Source: Umbelopsis ramanniana AG
Taxonomy: Eukaryota; Mucoromycota; Umbelopsidomycetes; Umbelopsidales; Umbelopsidaceae
DNA length: 64,000 nucleotides
Direction of reading: 5' to 3'
Assembly (NCBI RefSeq): GCF_025399195.1
Contig: NW_026252135.1
Location: forward strand, 117,989-181,988
Shown one piece after another: positions 16,364-29,401 of the stretch; positions within the stretch are counted from its first letter, which is position 1, and the number at the start of each line of letters is the position of its first letter. Below the pieces are notes generated by a model that saw only the letters and a program-made list of their open reading frames with translations, searched no databases and was not told the origin of the DNA. The translations under genes were made by a program, and so were the position numbers.

Positions 16364-16825
16364 TTGTAAATGTTTGATTTTGTTTGCGAGTTAGACAGTT
16401 CTAATGTTGATACAGAATGTTGCTGTTGGTGCTCACCTGTTTTATATCATATTTGCCATTCTCTGTAAAGCTCATAGTCTGGGTGGGTGGGGGTCGGAAA
16501 TTACACCCACCCGTACAAATACTTGATGGAAAATTCAGAGAAGCCATTCGAAGACAAACAATCATAAACACGTTTTTTCTTCCCCTGGTTCCTATGGCAT
16601 ATATAAAATAGCCTGGTGCTTGGAAAATTATCGATTATAGTAATCGAAACTGGACTAAAATATCTCAGGAGATATATCTTGAAGCGCAAATTTGCTGATG
16701 ATTCTGTATCAAATTTGTATTTTATTTTCGACTGACAAGCAAATAATATCGTTGTCTCGGATGAAGTTGGTCCCTAGATTGGGAAAATAAAACATAACGT
16801 CACAGTAGATTTACGGCGTAATCGC
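16364..16825. other. Intergenic upstream of NmrA-like gene
   Basis: This spans the NmrA-like promoter and the 3' end of the DDAH gene, both on the minus strand. A G-rich GGTGGGTGGGGG-like run lies near 16480-16495, and the rest is AT-rich. No gene is supported. Confidence 0.45.
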
Positions 16826-17915
<1,090 letters not shown>

Positions 17916-18066
17916 AAAGAACTTGGAACGAAGAAAAGAAGTGTAGGTGGACTTGACCTCGTGAGTTTTTACTCACACAAAATTTAGACTCGCTCCGATC
18001 GACTTTCCAATTTCGTTAGTAAAAGGGCTTTTTGGTTTTACATTACAATTTGTTTATAACGTGCTT

Positions 18067-18681
18067 ATGTCCGCCTTGACGATTATTCACTTATCAAAGG
18101 CAGATTCCCTTTGTCGCGACTGGGTGTCTCTACAAAACTCTTCAATAGCCCTATTGTCGTCATTAGCTAATACATCGCAGCAGCGATCAGCGACATTGAA
18201 TGCCACCATACCATTACTTGGTGAGGATCAGAAAGCGGCCCTGATCTACAAACAAACAGCAGTATTTGAAGAAACGTTCTCAAGTTTCAATGCCATTATA
18301 CCAAGATTTCGCGTGATTGTCGATCAATTTACCACTCTGGTAAAAGAAGCTGCAAAGAATGCTTCGTACGCTGCGAATGAACAAACAATGTCGCCACGAG
18401 TAGGTACCAGTGCCGCATTGCTCAGTACAGCAGCGATATCAGAAGAGCAAACAAGTATATATATATCGCAAATCCGAGACATGTACCATCAAGAATACAC
18501 ATATAAGGTTACTTTGAGCAATCAGCTTTACCAGCAAGCAAAATTAGATGCTGCGACCATCAATGACATAAATAGCTTATGGAGTGCTCAACCACAAATT
18601 GACTTTACAGTCGAAAAAGAAATGGCTGAACGACTCAATCTGTATAAAAAGGTTAAGAAGATAGTAGAGGCCAAAGATTAG
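18067..18681 (+). CDS. Uncharacterised alpha-helical protein
   Basis: A single uninterrupted exon, unusual in this intron-rich window, encodes about 204 residues. There is no signal peptide or transmembrane segment. The sequence is Ala/Ser/Gln-rich and predicts as long helices, with probable coiled-coil character in the stretch around FEETFSSFNAIIPRFRVIVDQ and again near the C-terminus, which is Lys-rich (NLYKKVKKIVEAKD). This would suit a small subunit of a tethering or scaffold complex, but I do not recognise a family. The next gene (Elp2) is convergent and ends less than 100 bp away. The first ATG in frame is at 18067; an upstream exon cannot be ruled out. Confidence 0.6.
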   Translation: MSALTIIHLSKADSLCRDWVSLQNSSIALLSSLANTSQQRSATLNATIPLLGEDQKAALIYKQTAVFEETFSSFNAIIPRFRVIVDQFTTLVKEAAKNASYAANEQTMSPRVGTSAALLSTAAISEEQTSIYISQIRDMYHQEYTYKVTLSNQLYQQAKLDAATINDINSLWSAQPQIDFTVEKEMAERLNLYKKVKKIVEAKD

Positions 18682-18769
18682 ACGCAAAGCATTCACTCAA
18701 GCATTACACATAGCACACCTTTTTTTTTTGAATTCTTGTATATTCCACACACAAACTGTAAATAATACT

Positions 18770-21700
18770 CTATGAAAAGTCAACATTATAAATTCTAACT
18801 GCGTGGTCGTTTCCTGCCGATGCAAACTGCAATGTTGATGCGTTATCGCATTTCCATGCAACAGCATTGACAACGCCAACATGACAAAGCCTAAGGAAGA
18901 AAAATGAGCTTTCTGTGCTTCTTTATAGCCAGTCTGTAACGACTATATTTGGTGCGGTTACTTACTGAGCGTCCAAAGTAGAGACCACCTGCCACTGATC
19001 AACAGCCGCTTTTTGAGACTCCAGCAATTGAATTTCACCATTTTCCAGACCAGCGACGAGAACATATCTTTCAAACAAAGGAACATTAGCAAATGTAAAC
19101 CACAGAACACCGCCATTGATCTTATTCAGCTTACTTGTCGTCAATTAAACGTGGTGCGAAATCAATAGCTGTAATTGCTTCTGTGCATTTTATGGTCGAA
19201 ACACATGTCCAGTCGGAACTGTCTTCAGCCTTAGTCCATATTTTTATCTTTAGAGCCATAAGAGCCAGTGTCAGTGCTGTTCAACTTTTTTTTTTGGCAT
19301 ATTTTTGTACCACTTACGGTTTTATCTCTGGATGATGTTGCGAACAATTTGTCGTCATGGCTCCAAGAGCAATCCCATATAATACGTGCGTGTGCCTTGG
19401 CTTGGCTGCGCAACGCATACGTGATTCCTATGCAAAATCTATGAGCAGCTGCCTCCGAATTTTAAAAATCATGCATAGACATTTACCTTGCTCGCCCTCT
19501 ACTCTCTCGTAAATGGACCAAAGACGATCACGCGACACAGAGAGTAAGTACTTGTCGTCATGAGAGAATTCTAGTTTGGTTACAGTAAGTGAATGCCCTG
19601 ATAGCTGTGTTTCCAGCTCATTCCAAGTCTTGGTATCAAACAAACGGATGACAGCATGCTCAGGCGTTGAGGCCTAGCCATACAATATCAGGTTAATAAA
19701 GGCGATGTGCGCCACAAGTAATCAAGCTGAACATACCTTGCAAGAAGATGCAACAAGGCGACCATCATGTGTACCACGAACACATCGGATTTCATATCCG
19801 TGTCCATACCTTAGGAAGAATTTCACAAATGAGTATTTTTTATGCTTCCTTTCGTACTGTATCTTAGGGACTTACAGCTTCTCCACTTCCGGCCACAAGG
19901 TATGTTGCATCAAATGCTCCTCGAAAGGAGGATGCTCTAAAGTCTGAAGGAGGGAGGCTGGTGTGGCACTTGGGTGAGCATAGCTCTGCATAGTGCCTTC
20001 ATCACCATCTTCACCAGCAAGGGTGGAAGCGTCGCCTTCAAATACAAAGCGTCAATCTTGATATTGGGTGTATATGTATCAAAAAGATAAAGAATAAAGC
20101 CTACCTTCAAAAACTGCCTTGTTAGACAGTCCAAGGGCTGGAAGGTTAGCACCTACTGGTCTCGATTCCTTTCCAAATGAATTGCGACGTAAATAAAATG
20201 CGAATAAGTGATCTATAGAGATAATATAGCGACACTTACAGCTTGAGACTCCAATTCTTCATGACCGGTCAATGCGGCAAGACTCTCAATAAAGGTTTTG
20301 GGGGCATCAAACACACGCATAACCTTGCAATCCACACATTAGGTTAACATATCATCTTGAGCGTTAGTGATCGCTTGTGGCAAAAGCTCACCTTTTCATC
20401 AGCACCAGAAACATATCGCCACTTGTCAATAAATGCAACACATTGCATGTCGTATCCGTGGATTTGGGATCGACCCATTTCATGCCATGTTGTGGTTTTT
20501 TGGCCATTCACATCTCGATTCCATGGAGCAAAGACTCTACAAGTCTGATCCAAGCTTGCAGAGACAACAAACAAGTTTTGTGGATCCCATACTAGATCTT
20601 CTACAGCTCCGAAATGCCCACTGATGGATACCTCAGGAACCCAGTGGTTAAGATCTAAGTAGAGATATCAATATCATGTACGTGCAAATTGGTACGCAAA
20701 ACAGATGCCCATTACCTTCATCAGTAGAAATGTTATGCCACAAGTGAAATGATCCGTTTGATCCATGAGCAATGATATGTCTTCCATCACGACTGAACAA
20801 TCCACCGTAAAAGCCGAGAGTGTTGCCTCCAATCTCGCCAACTCGAACTTCATTAATCCAAATACCAGTCTCCGGATCAGGCTGCCAAATCATCATAGAC
20901 TTGTCGCTTGAAGCCGATAGAATACGCATTGGTTGATGGAATCTCTCTTGACCGTTTGAGTCTACGAACACCAGATTAACTCGAGAGATCATATGAGTGC
21001 ACACATCGAATTTCATCATATCTAACCTTTGACAACAGTTGGTGCCTGCCAGCATACGCTATACACCCAGTCATCATGCCCCATCAATAAAGCTTCAAAC
21101 ATGATCGTGTAGCGTTTTTTGCTCTGGTCTTTGTCGAATACCTCAAACAAGTGTGCCTTGGTACTCAATTGCATGCTTTCTCCAGTCCTACAAACGTTAT
21201 TAGTTTCGAAACCTTATAAACGGTATATCCATTCCTTTCTTTTTGTTTTACGTACTTTACGCTTTCTTCAAGAGCCTCAAGCATATCTTTCGTTAAAGCA
21301 CCTCCATCAGCGTCTCCTGTTGCCTCGGGCTCCTTCGATGATTGCTGACCCGATGACTCTTCAGGCGTGACCTTCCAAAGCCGGATATATTTATCTTGCG
21401 AACCGCTAGCTAAAATCAAATCGCCTCGACGAAGAGTGTGGTTGGATGCTTTCGAGCCAGGAGAATTGGAATCTTCGGTGTAGGTAGCGAATTGTAGAGA
21501 TCTAATCCAGTTATCGTGCCCCGGCAAGGCCAATGACTTGTTGAAAGCATCAGAGATTGGCTGATAAATGTATATAGAGATCTTTCGGTCGGTATTTCCA
21601 GCGGCCAGGATGGGTACTGGTAGTAATGCATCAGTAGCAACATAAAATCGATGGACATACGGTGACAATCAACTTACTGCTTGTTCCAGGTAAATACGAC

Positions 21701-22479
21701 AAGGCTAGTGCAGTAGGATATTTAACTCCACAGTCGATGGTTTGGAGACACTCGTATCCATCTGACGGTCGCCATTAGTAATTAAATCATGACGGCCGTG
21801 TATATCCTAAATTTATACCTTTATATTCATCTTCTTCTTTCCGTCTCCAGATTTTAATTGTGCCATCTCCAGATCCCGTGGCTATTAAATCGCCAAGACT
21901 TTCGTCAATAGAAGCAGCTCTCACACAGGCAATTGTATCTATGCCAGCTGAATGACCAGTCAAGGTGCAGCTGTTGATCCACTACGACTCGAATGTAAAT
22001 ATAAAGTAGGCAAAACACAATTGGTCTTCCCCCCTTCAAAAAGAAAACATACTTTTCCGGAAGGATCTCGTTTCCATATTTTAGCAGTTCCATCCGCCGA
22101 TCCACTCACTATCGCTACATTGGTTTGACTTTGTTCGTGACCTAAAAATTATACGTTTCAATAGTTGCGCTTTAGACCATGGCAGCACTTAAAGGATATT
22201 AAAAACCTCTATTAATGAATTCTATGCAATTCACTCTATTTTTGTGCCCAGGAAGAGTGACAAGCACGCCTTCAGACGATTTATCCTAAAGCGAATCAAT
22301 CAGTTTTAGCTTTGCGATCTCGGACAAGCTGTTGCGTTGTATGGCTTACTAACCAAAGGGTGGTATATTGCTACCAAAGAATCAGCAGCATATGCAACTG
22401 TTCCATCCAAACCCCAGGCTGCGGCCTGAGTAATCTTGTTGCAGCCAATGCTGATGTACTCTGCTGTTACAGCTACCAT
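18770..22479 (-). CDS. ELP2: Elongator complex subunit 2 (WD-repeat protein)
   Basis: This many-exon gene encodes a double beta-propeller WD40 protein. It starts [20 protein letters not shown] and then [20 protein letters not shown], as in Elp2. WD blocks include [73 protein letters not shown] and [13 protein letters not shown] near the end. Elp2 is a scaffold of the Elp123 subcomplex, which modifies wobble uridines of tRNA (cm5/mcm5/ncm5U) and was first found with elongating RNA polymerase II. The region around [21 protein letters not shown] is a Ser/Glu-rich loop between propeller blades. At least twelve short introns are present. The first ATG that gives the conserved N-terminus was used. 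No missing blade is evident. Confidence 0.9.
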
Positions 22480-22816
22480 ATTACAGCTAGTAAACTTCAA
22501 AAGTGAATCGAGTTTTGAAAATTGTCGCAAGTGAAGGCGAAATCACGAGATTGTGACTGTCCCGCCAATGCATTGAGCCCATGTCCTCCACTATGCAGTC
22601 TTCAAGGCGCTTTCCCGACCGAGAATACGACGCTGGAAACGGTGTAGTAGTCATTTTTATACATGCGCAATTCGCATTGGAAAGCTTCATGGATGATAAA
22701 GGTAATGGTATGTTTATTGCAAACAATATCTACTTCTTTTCAACATAGGCAACAGGACTGAACTTTAAGACTAGACAAAAATGAAAATGAAAGGCTACGG
22801 AGAAAGCTGAACACGT
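22480..22816. other. Intergenic between Elp2 start and GCSH end
   Basis: Both flanking genes are on the minus strand, so this holds the Elp2 promoter/5' UTR and the 3' end of the GCSH gene. A minus-strand open frame of about 70 codons overlaps the Elp2 start and could be upstream-ORF-like, but I have no evidence that it is translated. Confidence 0.45.
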
Positions 22817-23480
22817 TTAGTGGTCTTCTGAGCTCTCACAGTGTGCCTGGTAAGCACTCTCGTCGAGCAATGACTCGAGCTCGGAGGGATCGCTAAGTTG
22901 GACCTTGGCCAACCAACCTTTGTAAAGAACGCCAGAATGAGTTTGGGCAGATCAGTCGCTTTTGCTTTATGAATTATTCACTTACCATCTTGCTCAGGGC
23001 TGGAGTTGATCAAACTGGGCTCTTGATCCAATGTCTCGTTGGCTTCGATGATATCACCACTGACGGGGGAGTAGATATCTGAGGCAGCCTTGACAGACTC
23101 AACAGCACCGAGTTGCTCTTTCAAACCAAACGATGACCCATTAGTATCCGTCTCTTCCTGCCCACGTTTTTCCGATGATACTCACCTTTTCTAGCAATAG
23201 CTTGACCAGGAGAAGGAATTTCGACGAAAACGACGTCGCCAAGGCTCTTCTGAGCGTAGTCAGTGATACCAATGGTACCAACGTTATCCTCAACAGAGAT
23301 CCATTCGTGCTCCTTGGTGTATCTCTTGGCTAAAGAGAGCTGTATGTCAGAAAGGTGAAGAGTGTTTTGACAAGGTCAGAAAGTGGACTTACTTGCGATA
23401 GCACGCGTGAAGGCGAAGGGAGCAACACGAGCAGGAGTATAAGCGCGGACGAAGCGAGAAGTGAAGGTTCTAAGAGACAT
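22817..23480 (-). CDS. Glycine cleavage system H protein, mitochondrial
   Basis: About four short exons encode a small lipoyl carrier. The N-terminus [30 protein letters not shown] is Arg/Ser/Ala-rich without acidic residues, a classic matrix-targeting presequence. The mature part begins [22 protein letters not shown] and includes [14 protein letters not shown]. The lipoylation site is the Lys in [15 protein letters not shown]. The end [15 protein letters not shown] matches family length. The H protein shuttles the aminomethyl group between the P, T and L proteins when glycine is split into CO2, NH3 and methylene-THF; it also donates lipoyl groups in fungi. A palindromic CACGTG lies about 135 bp upstream of the start. 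Confidence 0.93.
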
Positions 23481-24132
23481 GATTGTGATTCGAGAGGAAA
23501 AGGAGATGGAGTGGGAACCAGTTTGTTTGACGGGTTCGCCTTTTCTCTTATTATTTTTTTTTGAGGGCTTCCACCGAGTCAAGCAAAGGATTTGGAAAAA
23601 AGCTCTCACCGCGGTCACGTGTCTCTGATAGCCCATACCTCCCTCGATAACCTTGCCTATGCATCGCCCTAACGATTGCTTGAACGATGTTACCTGGCTG
23701 TAGAGTACGGAATAGGTTGATGGCACAGGTAAAAGACGCATTTTACTCATAGTGGGCTATAATAAATATACCTCACCTGGAATCGGCTTATTTTTTAAAA
23801 CTCAGCCGCATCCGTTTCGCCGATACATGGGAGGGATGAGAAAAAACAAGGTTATAGAGCGATAACGAGCTCCCGCACTGTCTAATGGATAAGAAGAAGC
23901 TTAGTTGCCGCGGTATCAATCCCAATCCGATGGGAAGAATCATAAGTTAGGGATACATGGAATCAGCGGGCTGCGTCTGCATTTTATTCGTTTCATGAAA
24001 CCCCCATTTCAATATTACTTGCAGCGTAGTATACAGCGTCATCCAAGAACCTTTGATCTTCATAATGATGTAGGACTGTTAATACATAATATTTAACGTA
24101 GATAGCACGAACTAATCTTATCTAATGTCGAT
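23481..24132. other. Intergenic upstream of GCSH gene
   Basis: This contains the GCSH promoter and the 3' region of the next minus-strand gene. A stretch near 23876-23945 looks loosely like a tRNA (an A-box-like CTAATGGATAAG), but it lacks a matching acceptor stem. No gene is supported. Base composition near 23560-23700 is more GC-rich than the rest. Confidence 0.45.
23616..23621. promoter_or_regulatory. E-box CACGTG upstream of GCSH
   Basis: A perfect CACGTG palindrome, preceded by GT, lies about 135 bp before the GCSH start. In fungi such sites bind bHLH factors (Cbf1 class) that control sulfur and one-carbon genes, which would suit this gene. A chance match is possible, and similar hexamers occur elsewhere in the window. 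Confidence 0.3.
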
Positions 24133-24636
24133 TCATGTAAAAGACGGGTGAGCGAAAGGCACATATTTTGAGTTCATCGCCATGAGAGCTTCATGTCCCT
24201 TATAGTAATGCTCGTGTTTAGTGCTTCCAGTTAAAAGCTTGGCTTCAATATGACGACGTTTTAATTCGATGAGAATTCTAAAGCAATATATTGGCGTTGT
24301 TATATGTTTTGTTCCATGATTCTGCCGTGAAAAAGTAGCTCAATAGGCTAGTTCTTACTTCATATACTTTATCTGTAGTATAGCAGTGACAGAAGGAATG
24401 ATATAGCCAGCACCTAAAAGCTGAGCATAATCGTGTCTAGCGAGGTGAATACTGCTAATGGTAGGTAAGGCATCGAAAACCAAAAAGTTACTTCTGATTG
24501 AAGTGACAATGGGACTGTCATGAAGATAATGCGGCCAGCGAACCCAATTTTTCCCAGCGAAAATCCACTGCCTTTGTCCCCTTTTGATCGATTCCCAGCA
24601 AAACCATAATCTCGTCGTGCATGACAGTGACAGCAT
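24133..24636 (-). CDS. Hypothetical protein, uncertain 5' end
   Basis: Two exons (24636-about 24359 and about 24287-24133) join in frame to a product of about 140 residues. The C-terminal two thirds look like real protein: FLVFDALPTISSIHLARHDY, then GAGYIIPSVTAILQIKYM, then across the intron ILIELKRRHIEAKLLTGS, ending KYVPFAHPSFT. The first 40 residues in this frame are Trp/Cys-rich and look like shadow sequence. A different frame from an ATG at 24622 reads more protein-like (MHDEIMVLLGIDQKGTKAV), so the true start or an extra intron is unresolved. I do not recognise a family. The 5' end overlaps the start of the plus-strand carrier gene. Confidence 0.5.
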
Positions 24637-26063
24637 ACTTATGTCGCCTGACTCTCGGAAACAACGTTCTCGCTGATCCAGAACAGGATCCCGCCGAAGT
24701 TGACGACGAAATTCGGCATGCTATGGAGCTTCGTCAGGCTGTTGAAAAGTCGGAATCCGACGTATTGGCGACAGTAGGCTTTTATAACGCTCCTGACGTA
24801 CAACAAGGTAGATTGCTTACCCAATGTTCCTTCCCATGTTAATAATGCCGCTCTAAATTCATTTTTCACTCAGAAGCAGCAGAGAATTTTGCGGGCTTCT
24901 CACTTGCGGTCGGCTCAATGATTGGCAACTATGTTTTGTGCTTTCCTTTCGTGGTTGCAAGACATCGACATCAGACCGTTCCACAGCTATTTGCTAGACA
25001 GAGAGATACGCCTCTGGCTTCCATTATGTACCTAGCCAACCAACGCAAACAAGGCGGCTGGAAGGCACTATACCCTGGGTTCGGATTGGGTTTACTTGCG
25101 CAAGGATTTGCTGTCAGTTATGAAAGCGTACTGAATACAGTGCTGTCTAGAATATTCAGCAAGACAACCAGCTCAACCGCTTTCTTAACTCGATTATCTT
25201 TGGCCATTGTAAACAAAACACTGGAGTTGGCTGTCTATATCCCTCTACACCCTATATATCGAAATGCACTAATTGTACGAACACAAGCACAAACCCCATT
25301 CACTCATATGGTTATAACATCCTATTCTGGATTCTGGAGGGCATGCAAGAGAGATTTGCATCGATTCTCCCCATTTTCTCAACCTACCTTGGCCCACAAT
25401 GCATTGCCCCTCTCCTCTGTGTTTATTCCATCATGCCTCCTAAGTGTACTATCCGAAAAGCTACTCACCATTGTATATAAGCATCTTCATCGCTTCCTTT
25501 TTAAATCTAAGCACACTGAGAAACGTCATACCAGTAAGCGGCAGCATCAAACACCGCGCCCACGCACTTCTTCACTTCGCCAATCACTCGCCAGGGAAGC
25601 ATCGTCTTCTTCTCCCTCTTTGACCACGTCAATGGCGGTGCCAGCAAAGGACATCTCTTCCCAAGACAAGTCATCCAAATCCACTGCCGATGAAACTACT
25701 CTTTACTCTTTCTATCCTGAGGTTGTCTGTGGCATCACAAGTAGTATACTCACACGGGCGCTTGTTTATCCTGCTGAGACCATTGTGTTCCGACTGATGT
25801 TACAAGGAAGTGGAGTACTTCAGAATGACACAAACTACACTGGATTCTGGAACTGCGTGACCGACATCATTCGGGAGGAAGGCGTGTGTTCTGGCTTGTA
25901 TCAAGGAATGGGTGCTTGGTTGGCGGAGGTCTTACTTGGGTATTTCATTTTGGAATCATCATGGGTCGCCCTGAGGTTGACACAATGGCACCTGAAGAGA
26001 AAATACGATAAAAAAGTCGAGATGGAATGGCAGACTAGAAGAGCAATGGTTCGAGAGGAATAA
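24621..26063 (+). CDS. SLC25A46/Ugo1-like mitochondrial outer-membrane carrier
   Basis: Two exons (24621-24807 and 24874-26063) encode about 458 residues. The protein shows degenerate mitochondrial-carrier repeats. The first begins NFAGFSLAVGSMIGNY; the last reads YPEVVCGITSSILTRALVYPAETIVFRLMLQ and then TDIIREEGVCSGLYQGMGAW. The usual PxD/ExxK/R signature is changed to YPAETIVFRL, as in the SLC25A46 and Ugo1 group, which sits in the outer membrane and acts in fusion, cristae shape and lipid traffic rather than solute transport. A Ser/Lys/Arg-rich insert of about 90 residues, holding runs such as RPRTSSLRQS, interrupts the centre. The N-terminus is acidic (DPEQDPAEVDDEIR). The start at 24621 is the first in-frame ATG and is uncertain. 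Confidence 0.72.
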
Positions 26064-26147
26064 TTCGAATGGCAATTTTTGAAAAATTTTATTTGTTTTT
26101 ATTGTATAATCTGTGAACAAAAGTAATTAAAAAAGATACCGCCGCTT

Positions 26148-29100
26148 TCATTCAACTGGGCTTTCTTCATCTTCTAATGCAACGTCGTCTTCCTGTGCAA
26201 GTTCTTCTTCATTCACTTGTTCTACAGTGTCTTCGAAATCATCTACTTCTGGTGCTTCTTCAACGGGAGGTTGGCCGTTGACAACATGAAGTTCAGGGAA
26301 AAGATTGGGGTAGTTCTCAGGATCAGCTAAACTTTCAGCAACCTTGGGCCGATTGTTCTTGTCTAATTCTTGCTTCCAAAGCTTAACAACCCGGCTAGTT
26401 TCGCTTGGCATGTAGGTTCTTGCAAACATGGCGGCCTCTGGAATACGATCAGTATTGATAAGCAAGTCAATTGCCTCCTGAGTTGCTCCAAGCTGCAACA
26501 AAGCAGAGAAAGCGATGTTGTTCTTTCCCTTGGCGACTTTAAGAATAATTTAAGTTAGTCCTTACGCATTCAACTCATCTCAAGGTAAAATAAAATTGAA
26601 ACTTACGAGCAAGATCTGCAACTTTTCGGACACCAGCGGTATTGCCACCGGATGTGTGTAGTAGCAAAAGCCCGCTCAAGTCATTTGCACGCTCAAGGCA
26701 TTCTTCTGCCAAACTGAGTTTCCAAGCGACCATAGCAAAGTCTCCTACAGTCTTCCACTTGACTTCTGTGTCCACCTTACGAGCAATGTCGACGGCGATA
26801 TCAAGCTTGTCCAATTGAATAGCAAGATCGAATCTGTGTTCAACATCTTCAGTAACATTCATGGCCAGCTCCTTGAGATCTTGAGACTCTAAGAAGCGTG
26901 CTATGCGATTGCGTTGATCTAAAGGAATAGTTGGCAAAACTTCTTCAGCGGTATCAAGATCGCCGCGGAGAATGGCGGTTTGATATTCGATGACTGTCAA
27001 TGACAGTGACCAAGCGTAAAGGTTAACATCTCTGTCGCAAAGGTATATCTTGCTCTCCCTTGGTGAGTAGGATAGGAGATACATGTTTCTGCAAAGATGA
27101 TGGAATTAGCCATTTGCCCGAGCAACCTTTTTTAAAAAAAATATGACACACTTACGTATCAAAATGGCTGATGGTGTATGTTTCTTCGCCAACAAGATAG
27201 TTTAGTCGGTTGCTGCCGTCGGTATAGATGAAGCAGTCGCCAACCCAAATAGCAGTTTTAACACTAGAAGTAATTTCTGTCACCAACTCAATGGCTTCGT
27301 CAACACCTTCTTCGCCTATTGGCTGGCCGCTTTCGACAGCTTGCAGGTATGATTGTCGGTCAAACTTGAGAATATAGAAAGACTCTTCACAAACAATGGT
27401 CAACAGTTCTCCAGTTTCTGACCAGTAGACCTATAGAATACCTGGTTATTTACCATAACGACAAACATCCCTCACTTTCGAAGACAGGCAACTTACATTC
27501 TTTGCTTCGGCTTCAATGCGGCGCACAGGCATGCCGGTCTCCCAATCGTAGAAAGTCAAGAATCCACCAGCTCTGACACAGAGCAAGGTACCTCCATGAA
27601 TGCCTTCTGCAGAGTAGTTCAACTTTGGTAGAAGACCAGATCTCTCTTTGAAATTTTTGAAAATCTTGACGCGTGATGTGCTTTCTCGAACAGCGTATCT
27701 AGATATCGGGTGAGATACGTTAATGAAAGAATGAGTACGTTGAGATAAAACGGAGCTTGAGTTACATACATATTGGAGTCTGAAGCCCAAACAAAATCTA
27801 GACCATTGCCGAAAGTCTTGTTACGCCATGACAAGGCAGTATAGATAATGTATTCACCATCACCACAAACAACAGCGAAACGTCCGTTAGGTGAATGCTG
27901 CAACGTCTGAGGGTAAATCTCACAGCTTCCTAAATCCTTGATGGGCACAGCTAGACGTTCTCCATCCTTGACATTATCATCTAAAACGCAAGAAAAAAAA
28001 ATCAGACCCCCATCCATGATGATCTCAGGAATTGCAATATCTAAAAGTTTTTTTCACTCACCAACACCAGTCTTAATATTGGCGAACTGAATTTCAGAAT
28101 GCTTAGCCCAGATGATTTTGCCAGAGTTGTCCATTGAGACAGCAGGTTCTTCACGACCTAACTTGATCACAACAGTTCCTTCATCAAAACCAAAAGCAAC
28201 GTTATTGCTACCTCTTCGGTAAGCAATAGTCCAGGCTCTCTCTAGACCATAGTTGAGAGTGTTTTCCAAACGGTATGTATCAGAGTGCCAAATCTTGATG
28301 GTGCCATCCTCAGAGCCAGAAATGATGATAGGTAGCTCAGGGTGGAAAGAAGCGAAGCTGACATTATTGGAGTGGCCATCCAAAGTCTGTACGCAGTTCT
28401 TGTTTTGGTAGTCCCAAATCTTAACGGTGCTATGGAATAGCGACGGCTATCAGTATATATAAAACGTGGCAACGCAAGTAATCGAAACAGCCAAAAAATA
28501 AAAAACTCACTTGTCATCAGCGCATGATACGATGTATGGCTTATCTCCACCATGATAATAGTCGACATAGTTGACACCCTTTTCGTGACCTTCCAAAGTG
28601 AAATTAGGAACAGGTGAGCCCAATGACCATACTTTAATGGTACGATCAAGACCAGCCGATGCAAATGTATTGGAGTCCTTAGGGTTGAAGGTCATGTTCA
28701 TGACAAAATGGGTATGGCCTTCAAAGACCTGAGTCATTTTCCATCCCTTCTCCCAATCCCATAGACGAATCGTCATGTCGTCTGAACCGGACAAAACAAA
28801 TGGTTGCGTAGGGTGGACGGCAAGACATCTAATGTAATCAGGATGGCCTTCAAAGCTGGCAACCTTTTCGTGAGTGTTATAGTTGAATACTCTGATCTGT
28901 GAATCATCGGAGCCGGTGACGATCCAGTTCTTTCGGGCAATGAACTTTGCAGCACGAACTAATAGTCGGAGAGTGCCACTATTAGCAATGAAATATGGCC
29001 AAGGAAACCGATTGCACTGCTACGTACCTGGAACATCTGCGACTTCAAACGTTTTGACGAGAGCCTAGATCAATGTGAATCTCTCTTGTTAGTTGTCTGA

Positions 29101-29401
29101 TTTGGCCAATTTTTGTTTACGATTGAAATACACACCTGGGTCTCATAGTTCCATATTAAGACTTTGCCGTTGTATAAACTAGCAAGAACCCAAGTTTCGG
29201 TGGGATGGAAGTCGACGCTCTTGACACGTTCGGAACGTGAGAGGAGCTTACGCTGGATGAGGTGAAAGATGTGGCAAGGTGTTAGTGTTGATTGATGTCG
29301 TGATGGGAGCAAGCAATGAATCAGGAGGCGTTGTAAGAGCGGAAGCGACTCGAAACGTATTATAGTATTCATATTCGCATTACCTTTATATCTATACGCA
29401 T
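26148..29401 (-). CDS. SEC27: Coatomer subunit beta' (COPI coat)
   Basis: The first coding exon is only 18 nt (29401-29384; MRIDIK) and joins to [19 protein letters not shown], the invariant COPB2 start. Two WD40 propellers follow, with [58 protein letters not shown] and [13 protein letters not shown]. Next comes the alpha-solenoid: [20 protein letters not shown], then [13 protein letters not shown], then [19 protein letters not shown]. The tail is strongly acidic and ends EDEESPVE. Beta'-COP is a cage subunit of COPI vesicles moving cargo from Golgi to ER and binds KKxx dilysine signals through its first propeller. Roughly nine short introns are present and the family length is kept. Confidence 0.95.

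Noticed and set aside
22487-22726. Minus-strand open frame upstream of Elp2
   Set aside because: It overlaps the Elp2 start in another frame and has no recognisable motif; at most an upstream ORF.
23876-23950. tRNA-like stretch with an A-box-like CTAATGGATAAG
   Set aside because: There is no proper B box, and the ends do not pair into an acceptor stem, so it is not a supported tRNA gene.
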